The notes under the pieces: generated by a model
What the model was told of the DNA's origin: nothing
What the model saw: the letters and a program-made list of their open reading frames with translations, nothing else
Database searches by the model: none
Shown: positions 55,636-64,000 of the stretch, piece after piece
Numbering within the stretch: the stretch's first letter is position 1
How the letters are laid out: each line of letters starts with the position of its first letter
Origin: Bacillus xiapuensis
Lineage (GTDB): Bacteria > Bacillota > Bacilli > Bacillales > Domibacillaceae
NCBI RefSeq assembly: GCF_002797355.1
Contig: NZ_KZ454940.1
Span: forward strand, 625,522-689,521
Length of the DNA stretch: 64,000 bases
Direction: 5' to 3'
Position numbers and translations under genes: made by a program

Positions 55636-55648
55636 AATTATAATCTTA

Positions 55649-55957
55649 TTATTTTCCCTCTTCTACAAATGTAGTAGTCAATAGAAACTCTGACTTTAAA
55701 GCAGGTTTAATATCATTTAATATGACTAAATCTATCGGCTTCTGAAAGTGATCTTCTAGGCTTATTTTTAAGTCCATGTAATTATCAAAAGATAAATCCG
55801 AGTCGTTAAATTCTACTATTACATCAATATCACTGGATTCTTTTTGTTCATCGCGGCTGTAAGAACCAAACAAACCAACTCGCTTAACACCGTGTTTATC
55901 TCTCCAAGTATTTAGGTTTTTTGATAATTCATCAAGGATTGCTTGTTTCGATAACAT
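55649..55957 (-). CDS. Minimal nucleotidyltransferase (MNT)
   Basis: About 102 residues from ATG 55957 (MLSKQAILDEL), which follows GGTGATG; a Met at 55981 is an alternative. FGSYSRDEQKESSDIDVIVEF is the GSxxR...SDxD motif of MNT proteins, and IDLVILNDIKPALK the usual end. No HEPN partner is adjacent. A disrupted homologue lies at 35066-35363 in the opposite direction. Confidence 0.82.
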   Translation of the reverse strand: MLSKQAILDELSKNLNTWRDKHGVKRVGLFGSYSRDEQKESSDIDVIVEFNDSDLSFDNYMDLKISLEDHFQKPIDLVILNDIKPALKSEFLLTTTFVEEGK

Positions 55958-56166
55958 ATTATCATCACCATTTTCCGACATTGGTTTTTTATTTTCGTTA
56001 TAATTCCGAACCCATTAACAAATGATATAAGTCCTAATAATACTCTACCATTAATTACACATTCTACTGAACCGCAACCAGCCAAATTACTATTAAATTG
56101 CTGTTATTCCTGTAAAGGGTGAGATAGTTTAAGTGTATTAATTAAAGCTCCTATAAATAAGGAGCT

Positions 56167-57807
56167 TTATCCTGCACAACAAGATAATTTTGATACATCC
56201 TTATCAAATGTAAGGGCAGCTAATTTTATTCCCTCTGCCGATGTTAAATATGGAGCAAAGCTTTCTTTTAAATCCTCTACGGTTAAGCCAAATTTAACGG
56301 CTAATGTCGCTGCATAAATCACATCTCCTGCATTTTCAGCTACGATATGAACCCCTAATACTTTTAACGTTTTTGCATCAGCTACAAGTTTAAATACACC
56401 TGTTGTTTCCCTATTTACTATCGCTCTTGGGACTGCATCTAACGGTAATACTGATGTTTTTACTTCATAGCCTTTTTCTTTTGCTTGTTCTTCCGTTAAA
56501 CCAACTGTTGCAATCGATGGATTTGTAAATATAACGCTTGGAACAACGGATAAATCTATTTTTTTATTTAATCCACCATCTGCATTATCTGCAACAACTC
56601 CACCTTCATAGGCTGCTACATACACAAATTGCGGTCCTAATGTCACATCTCCTGCTGCATAAATCTTTTCATTACTTGTTTGAGCAAATTCATTTATCAG
56701 TATTTCCTTTTGTTTTCCAACATCAACACCTGCAGCACGTAAATTTAAAGAATCCGTATTTGGTTTTCTTCCTGTTGCAATAAGTAACTGCTCTGATTCA
56801 ACGACTTTTTTCTTACTGTTTACAGTTAGATAAACCTTTTTTATCTCCCCATCTTGTTCGACACACTCATATGTTGCTCCTTTGATAAGGTGTATACCCT
56901 GTTCGATTAACATTTTTTCTACTGTTTCAGAAATTTCCGGGTCATACTCTTTTAATAATCGCTCACTTCTTTGTATAAGTGTTACTTCTGAACCTAAATG
57001 ATGGAAGAGTTGCCCAAGCTCAATCCCAATATATCCTGAACCTATCACCGTTAAACGTTTTGGAACTTTCTTTAATTCAAATAGCGTTGTACTTGTTAAA
57101 TAATCAACTTTATTAAGTCCAGAAATCGATGGGATAGAAGGAGAGGCCCCTGTTGCAATTAAAAAGCGTTTTGCAGAAAGTTTTGTTCCATTTACCTCAA
57201 TTGTATTTTCATCAACAAAGCTTGCTTCTCCCTCAATTAAATCAAATCCATATTCGTCTATTAAATCGACATATTTTTGATTCCGAAGTTCACTCACTAA
57301 TTCGTTCTTTTGCTTGATTAAAGGAGCCAATTCCACTTCTCCAGCAGATGTTTGTAAACCTATAAACGGATTTATCTTAGCTAAATGATTGATTTCCCCT
57401 GCTCTAAGAAGGGTCTTGGATGGAACACAGCCAATATTCACACAGGTCCCTCCAATCGTTCCACGCTCAATCATTCCAACTTTTGCACCGTATTCAATAG
57501 CTTTAATTGCAGCAGAAAAAGCTGCACCACCAGAACCAATAATAAGAAGATCATAATTACCTTTAGTACCTAACACCACATTTTCTTGTTGTAGTAACTC
57601 TTCAATTTCTCCAGTTTGATAATTTGCTTCGTTAATTGCCCTTTTTGCACTTTCAACCTCTATACCATTAGGCAATTCAAATACTACTTCACCGCGACGG
57701 AAATTTGCTTCAGTATTTTTAGCACCTATACTTTCAAGTGCTGACTCTACGTGTTTTTCACAGCCTGTACAAGTCATTCCTTCAATATTTACCTTATATT
57801 TATTCAT
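56167..57807 (-). CDS. merA: Mercuric reductase MerA
   Basis: 546 residues. N-terminal heavy-metal domain ([16 protein letters not shown]), then an FAD/NAD disulfide oxidoreductase: [13 protein letters not shown], redox pair [29 protein letters not shown], and a C-terminal SCCAG whose Cys pair delivers Hg(II) to the active site. It reduces Hg2+ to volatile Hg0 with NADPH. It lies 24 bases after merR in one transcript. No merT, merP or merB is adjacent. Confidence 0.96.
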   Translation of the reverse strand: MNKYKVNIEGMTCTGCEKHVESALESIGAKNTEANFRRGEVVFELPNGIEVESAKRAINEANYQTGEIEELLQQENVVLGTKGNYDLLIIGSGGAAFSAAIKAIEYGAKVGMIERGTIGGTCVNIGCVPSKTLLRAGEINHLAKINPFIGLQTSAGEVELAPLIKQKNELVSELRNQKYVDLIDEYGFDLIEGEASFVDENTIEVNGTKLSAKRFLIATGASPSIPSISGLNKVDYLTSTTLFELKKVPKRLTVIGSGYIGIELGQLFHHLGSEVTLIQRSERLLKEYDPEISETVEKMLIEQGIHLIKGATYECVEQDGEIKKVYLTVNSKKKVVESEQLLIATGRKPNTDSLNLRAAGVDVGKQKEILINEFAQTSNEKIYAAGDVTLGPQFVYVAAYEGGVVADNADGGLNKKIDLSVVPSVIFTNPSIATVGLTEEQAKEKGYEVKTSVLPLDAVPRAIVNRETTGVFKLVADAKTLKVLGVHIVAENAGDVIYAATLAVKFGLTVEDLKESFAPYLTSAEGIKLAALTFDKDVSKLSCCAG

Positions 57808-57831
57808 AATAAAGCTCCTTTCATTAATCTC

Positions 57832-58224
57832 TCATGTTAAAGTTTCTATTATTGGACACGCATGTAATTGCTTTTCATCAGGACATCGTTGTTTCAAGTC
57901 ACCTAACATAGTTTCAATTCGTTTTAAATCCTCTATTTGCTTTTGAACTTCCTCTTGTTTTCTAGAAACAAATTCAAACATATCTTGGCAACGGACTTCA
58001 TCTTTATCTACAACTCCAAGTAACTTGTAGATTTCACCTAAAGAAAAACCAAGCTCTTGTATTCGCTTGATGAATCCTACACGCTTAACGTCATAATCTG
58101 AATATAAACGATAACCAGTTTTTGTTCGGGAAGGTTCCTTTAGTAAATTTTTTCGTTCGTAATATCTAATCGTCTCTTTGTTAACTCCACATTTATCTGC
58201 AAACTCACCAATGCGATAAATCAC
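57832..58224 (-). CDS. merR: MerR, mercury-responsive regulator
   Basis: About 130 residues from GTG 58224, behind AGGTGAAAATA; the frame extends upstream through the -10 region and is not used. Winged HTH (IGEFADKCGVNKETIRYYERKNLL), and the three Hg-binding Cys: VRCQDM, RCPDEKQLHAC. Binds the dyad at 58250-58271 and twists the promoter when Hg(II) is present. Confidence 0.93.
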   Translation of the reverse strand: MIYRIGEFADKCGVNKETIRYYERKNLLKEPSRTKTGYRLYSDYDVKRVGFIKRIQELGFSLGEIYKLLGVVDKDEVRCQDMFEFVSRKQEEVQKQIEDLKRIETMLGDLKQRCPDEKQLHACPIIETLT

Positions 58225-58242
58225 TATTTTCACCTCAATAAA

Positions 58243-58274
58243 ATTATAAACCATGTACTACAGTACATGGTCAA
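58243..58274 (-). promoter_or_regulatory. mer promoter and MerR operator
   Basis: On the minus strand TTGACC (-35) and TATAAT (-10) are separated by 20 bases, the over-long spacer of MerR-controlled promoters. Between them ACCATGTACT and AGTACATGGT form perfect 10-bp arms two bases apart (58250-58271). Confidence 0.93.
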
Positions 58275-58378
58275 GTAGATATATATTATTAAAATTTCCC
58301 TACTAAAGTATTCTCCTTCAATGAAAAGTGGTTATTTATTATAAAATTGCCCCCACTAGTAAATGGTTAAGATAAATT

Positions 58379-58408
58379 TAAAAAGGTTGGAAGTTCTCCC
58401 TACCTTTT
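58379..58408 (-). terminator. Probable terminator of the ars operon
   Basis: AAAGGT-GG arms (AAAAAGGTTGG and CCCTACCTTTT) form an imperfect stem; on the minus strand TTTTTAAAT follows. Located about 25 bases after the arsD stop. Confidence 0.5.
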
Positions 58409-58433
58409 ATTTCACTTATCAGTCGTTTTATGA

Positions 58434-58667
58434 TTATTGTTTTCCCTTTTTAAAACTCTGATAATTCTTATTCCCACCAGACAGGTTAAATACCTCTTTA
58501 AAACTCATATTAATTAATACATTCTGAGCCGCATTACCAGTAACACCCTTTTGTTCAAGGGAATAAACAGCTGATGCAACTCTAGTTAAATCTGGATCGA
58601 CACTCGGTCCACAAACACCTGTAGAACAACATTTTGCTGGGTCAAACATTTCTACCTTTTTCATCAT
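58434..58667 (-). CDS. arsD: ArsD-like arsenic metallochaperone, short and divergent C-terminus
   Basis: About 77 residues; ArsD is usually near 120. The N-terminus (MKKVEMFDPAKCCSTGVCGPSVDPDLTRVASAVYSL) is typical, with the CC...C arsenic-binding Cys. From GVTGNAAQNVL onward it does not follow ArsD: the AFV..N..V segment and the LP-V part are missing. A deletion or fusion is likely; it may be inactive. Last gene of the ars operon. ATG at 58667. Confidence 0.7.
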   Translation of the reverse strand: MMKKVEMFDPAKCCSTGVCGPSVDPDLTRVASAVYSLEQKGVTGNAAQNVLINMSFKEVFNLSGGNKNYQSFKKGKQ

Positions 58668-58756
58668 GAACAACTTCTTTATTGATGTATAGTTATATAC
58701 TTATATAGAAACCGAAAAGATAAGGCTTGCGTATCAACATGCCTCATCATTCCCTA

Positions 58757-59176
58757 TTATTCACCTGTTTCAGCAAATCGCTTAATCCGTTCACCTATTT
58801 CATCACGAACGCGCTGAAACACTTTCCAAATTTCTTCTTCCGTACCTTCAGCCTTGGCTGGATCGTCAAAGCCCCAATGTTCACGTTTTACATGAGGTGG
58901 TGTCACTGGACAGCGGTCTTTGGCATCTCCACATAATGTTACCGCCAATGTTGCGTTATTTAAAAATTCTTGATCAATGGTTTCCGATTTTTGAACAGAA
59001 ATATCAATTCCAGCTTCCTTCATTGCTTTTACCGCATTTGGGTTTAGTCCATGTGCCTCAATCCCTGCACTTCTAACTTCCCATTCATCTCCGAGATATT
59101 TTTTCGCCCATCCCTCTGCCATTTGACTACGGCATGAGTTCCCTGTACATAAGAAATAAATTGTTTTTTTAGCCAT
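58757..59176 (-). CDS. arsC: Arsenate reductase ArsC (thioredoxin-coupled)
   Basis: 139 residues, pI258 type: phosphatase-like loop CTGNSCRS (Cys10, Cys15), and redox Cys82 and Cys89 in [12 protein letters not shown]. Reduces As(V) to As(III), which ArsB exports. ATG follows AAGGAGAAT. Confidence 0.96.
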   Translation of the reverse strand: MAKKTIYFLCTGNSCRSQMAEGWAKKYLGDEWEVRSAGIEAHGLNPNAVKAMKEAGIDISVQKSETIDQEFLNNATLAVTLCGDAKDRCPVTPPHVKREHWGFDDPAKAEGTEEEIWKVFQRVRDEIGERIKRFAETGE

Positions 59177-59191
59177 AATTCATTCTCCTTT

Positions 59192-60490
59192 TTAAAATAG
59201 TAGAAGTGTTAGATAAAGACCTACTAAAGTAATAAAAAGTATTGGGATAGTTAAAACAATCCCGGTTTTAAAATAGGTTCCCCATGAAATTTTAATTCCT
59301 TTTTGGGAAAGTACATGGAGCCACACTAAGGTTGCTAGTGAACCAATTGGCGTAATTTTTGGTCCTAAATCCGAACCAACTACGTTAGCATAAACAAGCG
59401 CTTCTCTTAATACACCAGAAGTATTCGTTTCAGCAATGGCTAATGCATCAATCATTACGGTTGGCATATTATTCATAATCGATGACAGGAAAGCAGCTAT
59501 AAAACCCATTCCAACTGTAGCAACGAATAATCCTTGTTCAGCCACAGTTTGAAGAACACTTGCGAGCGCAGAGGTCAGCCCGGCATTTCCCAATCCATAT
59601 ACGACGACATACATTCCAATTGAAAAAATAACGATATTCCACGGAGCGCCTTTAATAACTTTTTTCGTATTAACAGCGGCACTACGTCTGGCCATTATGA
59701 TAAAGAATATAGCTATGGCCCCAGCAATAATAGATACTGGTAAATTTATGAATTCGCTACTAAAATAGCCAATTACTAATAATCCGAGAACATACCAAGA
59801 AAGGCGAAACATCTTTATATCGTTTATTGCTTCTTTCGGTTCCCTAAGTTTCGATAAATCATAATTCTTAGGGATACTTTTTCTAAAGTAGATTAGTAAT
59901 ACCGAAATGGTTGCAATTAGTGAAAATAAGTTCGGAATAATCATCCGCGAAGCATATTCAACAAATCCAATGCCAAAGAAGTCTGCAGAAACGATATTTA
60001 CTAAGTTACTTACAATAAATGGTAATGAAGTTGTATCCGCAATAAATCCACTTGCCATAATAAAAGGGAATATCATTTTTTCTTTAAAATTCAAATTTCG
60101 CACCATTGCAAGAACAATCGGTGTTAGGATAAGTGCCGCTCCGTCATTCGCAAATAATGCTGCAACAACTGCACCTAAAATACTAATGTAAACAAACATT
60201 TTTATTCCATGACCTTTTGCTACCCGTGCCATGTGCAGTGCTGCCCATTCGAATAATCCAATCTCATCTAGTATTAAAGAAATAAGGATAATTGCGACAA
60301 AGGATAGCGTTGCATTCCATGTGATGTCAATTACTTCAAGAACATCACTGAATCCTACTACCCCTACTAATAAGGCAATTACAGCTCCACCCATTGCGGA
60401 CCAGCCAATGTTTAAGCCCTTTGGCTGCCATATTACTAGTACTAGGGTTGCAATAAAAATTAATATTGCGAGTATAAGCGTTGTAGACAA
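59192..60490 (-). CDS. arsB: Arsenite efflux permease ArsB
   Basis: 432 residues with about 11-12 membrane segments and the ArsB/NhaD pattern ([77 protein letters not shown]). Exports arsenite. Lies 15 bases after arsR and before arsC. Confidence 0.95.
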   Translation of the reverse strand: MSTTLILAILIFIATLVLVIWQPKGLNIGWSAMGGAVIALLVGVVGFSDVLEVIDITWNATLSFVAIILISLILDEIGLFEWAALHMARVAKGHGIKMFVYISILGAVVAALFANDGAALILTPIVLAMVRNLNFKEKMIFPFIMASGFIADTTSLPFIVSNLVNIVSADFFGIGFVEYASRMIIPNLFSLIATISVLLIYFRKSIPKNYDLSKLREPKEAINDIKMFRLSWYVLGLLVIGYFSSEFINLPVSIIAGAIAIFFIIMARRSAAVNTKKVIKGAPWNIVIFSIGMYVVVYGLGNAGLTSALASVLQTVAEQGLFVATVGMGFIAAFLSSIMNNMPTVMIDALAIAETNTSGVLREALVYANVVGSDLGPKITPIGSLATLVWLHVLSQKGIKISWGTYFKTGIVLTIPILFITLVGLYLTLLLF

Positions 60491-60505
60491 AATAATACCT
60501 CCAAT

Positions 60506-60850
60506 TTAACAACAAGAAATTCGTGTACCATTTTCTTCAAGTTCTTTTAATTTGTAATCTTGATTAGGTAATTGATCAAGAATAGGTTTAATAAATGAAT
60601 AATATTCATTTTCCTTATCTACGGAGTAAAATATCCATTGCCCTTTTCTTTCTTCCTTAACCAATCCTAAGTCTTTCAACTTACGTAAATGCTGACTAAT
60701 CGATGGCTGACTGACTTGAAATATTTCAACAAATTCACAGACACAACAAGCTTGATTATCAATTAATTTCATAATCGTTAATCTTGTTTTATCACCCAAT
60801 AATTTTAAAATAACTGCAGCCTTTTCCATTTCAATGGTTGTTTGCAGCAC
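60506..60850 (-). CDS. arsR: ArsR-family arsenical repressor
   Basis: 114 residues from GTG 60850 behind GGAGGAG. Winged helix with the metal-binding ACCVCEF (Cys pair of alpha-3) and VSQPSISQHLRKLKDLGLV recognition helix; C-terminal SCC. Represses the operon arsR-arsB-arsC-arsD until As(III) or Sb(III) binds. Confidence 0.93.
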   Translation of the reverse strand: MLQTTIEMEKAAVILKLLGDKTRLTIMKLIDNQACCVCEFVEIFQVSQPSISQHLRKLKDLGLVKEERKGQWIFYSVDKENEYYSFIKPILDQLPNQDYKLKELEENGTRISCC

Positions 60851-60883
60851 ATCATCTCCTCCTTATAATTTCATTACAACATT

Positions 60884-60912
60884 AGTATATAACTATTTGC
60901 TTATATATACAA
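60884..60912 (-). promoter_or_regulatory. ars promoter with ArsR-type dyad
   Basis: On the minus strand TTGTAT (-35, 60907-60912), a 17-base spacer and TATACT (-10, 60884-60889). TATATAA and TTATATA (60886-60907) flank eight bases and overlap both elements, as expected of an ArsR operator. Confidence 0.8.
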
Positions 60913-60985
60913 TAAAATATTTCATTAAAATGTGACATTTAAATAAATGTTTAATTAAACAAACCTGTATATACTTTGTAATAAA

Positions 60986-61222
60986 TTTTATCGCTGGTCG
61001 AAAAGTTGGGCAGCTTCTGAAATTCTCGCAATCTGATAAAGTCAGTTTGAATATGACCACTTTAGCTAGAAATTCACCTATAGCTTTAGCAATTGCTATG
61101 ACAGCATTTCAGGATCAACCTTTAATTGCTTTAACATTAGTATAGGCCCATTATTGGAATTACCTATACTAGCTATTATCACTCAGATTTTATTGTTTAT
61201 CTCTATAGGTAAGACCGCATAA
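60986..61222 (+). pseudogene. ACR3-type arsenite permease, 3' remnant
   Basis: The plus strand encodes SLNMTTLARNSPIALAIAMTAF, LIALTLV, then after a one-base loss GPLLELPILAIITQILLF to a TAA at 61220. This is the C-terminal segment of ACR3/BASS-family arsenic permeases. The 5' part is gone, and the frame is broken. A strong terminator follows. Trace of a second, older ars system. Confidence 0.75.
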
Positions 61223-61228
61223 AAGAAA

Positions 61229-61264
61229 AAGAACACATCAGATTTTAGTTTATGATGTGTTCTT
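61229..61264 (+). terminator. Rho-independent terminator after the ACR3 remnant
   Basis: AAGAACACATCA (61229-61240) and TGATGTGTTCTT (61253-61264) form a perfect 12-bp stem; T-rich sequence follows on the plus strand. Confidence 0.85.
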
Positions 61265-61347
61265 TCTTATTCTATCTTGTGTCTACATATTAGATAAATT
61301 GTTTTACATCTTCTTTAAAGATTCTCCTTTTAATTATCGGATATATT

Positions 61348-61962
61348 TTAAAGTAGTGAAAATAAAGCGTTGAATGTACCATTCTCAAACATGATATAAA
61401 TCCCTAGCCCTATAAATACAATAGGGACAATCCAACGTTCATATTTCTCAATTTTTTCTGATACAAAATCCAAAGAAGCTAAGCGATAGCTGACATAACA
61501 TAGAACCCCAACCATAATGAAAAAGACAATACTAGCAATAAGGATTTCAACCGCATTTAATGCTGTGAAATATGGTATATAAATAGAGAAGTCATCTGCA
61601 CTGGAGGACAGCACAATAAATATAACCGTTAAATATAATTGATTAAAACGATTAGATGAAAATAAAGTTAAAATATTGCCTCCATCTTCATCCTCCTCAC
61701 CCTTAATCCAAATCTTAATCCCCAGATAAAGCGGTATAAGCCCAAGAAGACCTAAAACCCATTGCTGAGGAATTAACCATGTAATACCTAGAGCGACTAA
61801 AAGACTTGCTGCTATAATAATTGCTGTACCTATGTATTGTCCTATCCATATATGTTTTGCTTGACCTTTTTTTATTTGCGAAAACAAGAGGGTCAATATA
61901 ATAAGATAATCAATTCCTGTTGCTACATAAACTGCAGCTGATGTAAGTGCCGTTGTAATCAT
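61348..61962 (-). CDS. cadD: CadD-family cadmium resistance transporter
   Basis: About 204 residues from ATG 61962 behind GGAGATG; an upstream Met at 61998 lacks an RBS. Five to six membrane segments with the CadD pattern (AAVYVATGIDYLIILTLLFSQ...IWIGQYIGT...LLGLIPLYLGIKIW...SSSADDFSIYIPYF). CadD exports or sequesters Cd2+. Same direction as and just downstream of the cadA gene. Confidence 0.92.
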   Translation of the reverse strand: MITTALTSAAVYVATGIDYLIILTLLFSQIKKGQAKHIWIGQYIGTAIIIAASLLVALGITWLIPQQWVLGLLGLIPLYLGIKIWIKGEEDEDGGNILTLFSSNRFNQLYLTVIFIVLSSSADDFSIYIPYFTALNAVEILIASIVFFIMVGVLCYVSYRLASLDFVSEKIEKYERWIVPIVFIGLGIYIMFENGTFNALFSLL

Positions 61963-62032
61963 TTTTTCATCTCCAAGTTTTGGGGTAGGGCTTTTCAATG
62001 AGAAGAAAAGCCCTTAGATTATATGTTAATAT

Positions 62033-64000
62033 TTATTTCTCTTTTACTCGCATAAGTCGTAAACCATTTAACGCAACTAAAAGAGTTGCTCCCATATCAG
62101 AAAGGATGGCAATCCAAAGTGTTAACCAACCGGGGATAACCAATAACAAAGCAATGAATTTGATAGCGAGTGCAAAGGTAATGTTTTGCTTAATTATGGT
62201 AAGAGCTTTTCGACTTAATTTAATGGAGAATGGAAGTTTTCTTAAATCGTCTCCCATTAAAGCAACGTCTGCCGTTTCTAGTGCTGTGTCTGTACCAGCC
62301 CCACCCATCGCAATTCCAACGGTAGAAGCAGCTAATGCAGGAGCATCATTGACACCATCTCCAACCATTGCTACGTTTCCGTATTTAGATCTCAATTTTT
62401 TGATAAATTCTAATTTGTCTTGTGGCAATAGTTCTGCCTGAATATCCGTTACCCCAACATGACCTCCAATAGCATCTGCCGTTCCTTTGTTGTCTCCCGT
62501 AAGCATAATGGTTTTTTTAATTCCAAGTTGATGTAACTTTTGAATAACTTCTTTACTTGATTCACGTACTTCATCAGCTACTGCAATGACAGCAAGTATT
62601 TCTTTTTCAGTTCCAACCACCATTGCAGTTTTACCTTGATTTTGAAGGGCTGTAACTAGTTGATCTTGTTCGTTATTAAAATCAACTGATAGATTCTCAA
62701 ATAATTTTGGATTTCCAATGTAGTAAGTCGTACCGTTGATAGTCCCCTTAATTCCTTTTCCTGTGATAGAAGAGAAATCATCCACGATTACATGAGTGTA
62801 GGAAATGTTCTCCTCATCTGCTTTTTTCATAATAGCTGAAGCTAGAGGATGCCCGGAACGATATTCTAATGCAGTAATGATAGACAACATATCTTCTGCA
62901 TTTACCTGATTGTTCAACATTTTAAAATCTGTTACAACTGGAACTCCTTTTGTAAGTGTACCCGTTTTATCAAAAGCTATTGCTTTTAAAGCACCCATTT
63001 CTTCTAGATAAATTCCGCCTTTGATAAGCACACCTTTTTTAGCTGCATTTCCAATTGCTGAAACAATAGAAATAGGAGTTGAAATAACTAATGCACAGGG
63101 ACAACCAACGACCAATACTGCTAGCCCTTGATAAACCCAAGTTCCCCAGCTGCCACCAAATAATAATGGTGGTACTACAGCTACCAGCCCTGCGATAATC
63201 ATAATAATAGGCGTATAATATTTTGCAAATTTATCTACAAACGCTTGAGAAGGCGCGCGTTCCCCTTGAGCTTCTTCAACAAGGTGAATGATTTTGGAAA
63301 TTGTTGTATCTTCAACAAGCTTTGTTACTTTAACCTCAAGTATTCCCTCTTCGTTTAATGTACCTGCAAAAACTTCATCATCCACTGTTTTCTCAACTGG
63401 GACTGACTCGCCTGTAATAGTTGCTTGATTAACAGCCGAGTAGCCATTTACTACTACACCATCCATAGCAAGCTTTTGACCGGGTTTCACAATCATAATA
63501 TCGCCAACAGCAATATCATCAACATGAATCATCATTTCTTGCCCATTTCTTCTAACAAGCGCCTCTTTCGGAGCAATATCCATTAAAGATCGAATTGATT
63601 GTCTTGCTCGGTCCATAGAGAAACGTTCTAAAGCTTCACTAATTGCAAAGAGAATAACAACAATTGCACCTTCTGCCCATTCTCCAATAATAGCTGCTCC
63701 AATAATAGCCACTGTCATAAGAGTTTTCATGTCAAATTCAAAATGTAGTAAGTTTTGAAACCCGACTTTAAAGAGTGAATATCCCCCAATAACGATGGCT
63801 GCTGCAAACAATAGGGAGGTAATAATATTTTCTTCCCCATTAACAAACTGAGAGATATAACCAAAAACGATTAATAAAGAAGCGTATAGTAATGTGCTGT
63901 GTTTTTTATAAAATGGCTCTTTCCCTTCTTTAACCTCTTGTTTCTCTTCCCTTAATGGTTTATCTGGAGCGACTTTAAGGTTTTCAAAAGCACCAGCTTT
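62033..64000 (-). CDS. cadA: Cadmium/zinc P-type ATPase CadA, C-terminal two thirds (cut by window edge)
   Basis: The frame is open to the right window edge, so about 655 residues are visible and the N-terminal metal-binding domain lies outside. P1B-type motifs: TGES ([13 protein letters not shown]), CPC in [22 protein letters not shown] (phosphorylated Asp), HP in SGHPLASAI and [11 protein letters not shown]. Exports Cd2+, Zn2+ or Pb2+. It precedes cadD by about 70 bases; a cadC regulator may lie beyond the edge. Confidence 0.95.
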   Translation of the reverse strand, partial: KAGAFENLKVAPDKPLREEKQEVKEGKEPFYKKHSTLLYASLLIVFGYISQFVNGEENIITSLLFAAAIVIGGYSLFKVGFQNLLHFEFDMKTLMTVAIIGAAIIGEWAEGAIVVILFAISEALERFSMDRARQSIRSLMDIAPKEALVRRNGQEMMIHVDDIAVGDIMIVKPGQKLAMDGVVVNGYSAVNQATITGESVPVEKTVDDEVFAGTLNEEGILEVKVTKLVEDTTISKIIHLVEEAQGERAPSQAFVDKFAKYYTPIIMIIAGLVAVVPPLLFGGSWGTWVYQGLAVLVVGCPCALVISTPISIVSAIGNAAKKGVLIKGGIYLEEMGALKAIAFDKTGTLTKGVPVVTDFKMLNNQVNAEDMLSIITALEYRSGHPLASAIMKKADEENISYTHVIVDDFSSITGKGIKGTINGTTYYIGNPKLFENLSVDFNNEQDQLVTALQNQGKTAMVVGTEKEILAVIAVADEVRESSKEVIQKLHQLGIKKTIMLTGDNKGTADAIGGHVGVTDIQAELLPQDKLEFIKKLRSKYGNVAMVGDGVNDAPALAASTVGIAMGGAGTDTALETADVALMGDDLRKLPFSIKLSRKALTIIKQNITFALAIKFIALLLVIPGWLTLWIAILSDMGATLLVALNGLRLMRVKEK

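Noticed and set aside
1-64000. CRISPR arrays, tRNA and rRNA genes
   Set aside because: No regularly spaced repeats, no tRNA-like T-loop patterns and no rRNA sequence were noticed by eye on either strand.

Overview
The window is low-GC DNA (roughly one third G+C by eye) with Gram-positive signals throughout: AGGAGG-type ribosome binding sites, frequent GTG and TTG starts and U-tailed hairpin terminators. Recognisable families (SdpA/SdpB, CadD, pI258-type ArsC, Bce-type ABC exporter, YydH-like membrane protease) point to a Bacillaceae member. Nearly all genes lie on the minus strand. The region is accessory DNA: transposons, decaying genes, peptide-antibiotic loci, phage-defence systems and metal resistance. 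Chromosome or plasmid cannot be decided.

Layout. 1-700: IS200/IS605 element (tnpB cut by the window edge, tnpA, hairpin end). 803-6400: an apparent RiPP operon: a 21-codon precursor gene with a strong RBS, an attenuator-like hairpin, a ThiF/MccB-like enzyme with an RRE-like N-terminus, an M50 membrane protease and two ABC transporters. 6400-7810: small membrane proteins under an XRE regulator. 8712-13682: Bce-type ABC exporter with a NarL-type two-component system whose kinase gene is truncated by an IS3 element and frameshifted. 15100-19300: PH-domain protein, broken DCC-family gene, sdpA-sdpB without sdpC, an IS4 element with an 8-bp target duplication at the sdpB stop codon, and an ISL3 transposase remnant.

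19384-28000 is a defence block: a frameshifted SF1 helicase, an HhH-GPD-like protein, a Gabija-type pair (OLD/TOPRIM nuclease plus a short UvrD-like helicase) and an Mrr-type restriction protein with an N-terminal domain that may read modified bases. 28600-36500 holds small genes, an IS1595-like transposon, nucleotidyltransferase genes and a lipoprotein. 36638-50954 is a BREX operon (small ORF, brxA, brxB, brxC, pglX, pglZ) that ends in a SNF2 helicase where type 1 systems carry brxL. DnaC-like and DnaD-like replication genes and a large serine recombinase (54052-55548) beside it suggest an integrative element. 55957-64000: merR-merA, arsRBC plus a short arsD, a decayed ACR3 gene, cadD and the 3' part of a cadA ATPase.

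A recurring oddity is frameshifts in A-runs (IS3 orfB, kinase, DCC gene, SF1 helicase); either the assembly has homopolymer errors or these genes are switching or decaying. The strongest candidate for something undescribed is the RiPP operon: its precursor ends in WWIIF, without the terminal Asn used by MccB enzymes of the microcin C pathway.
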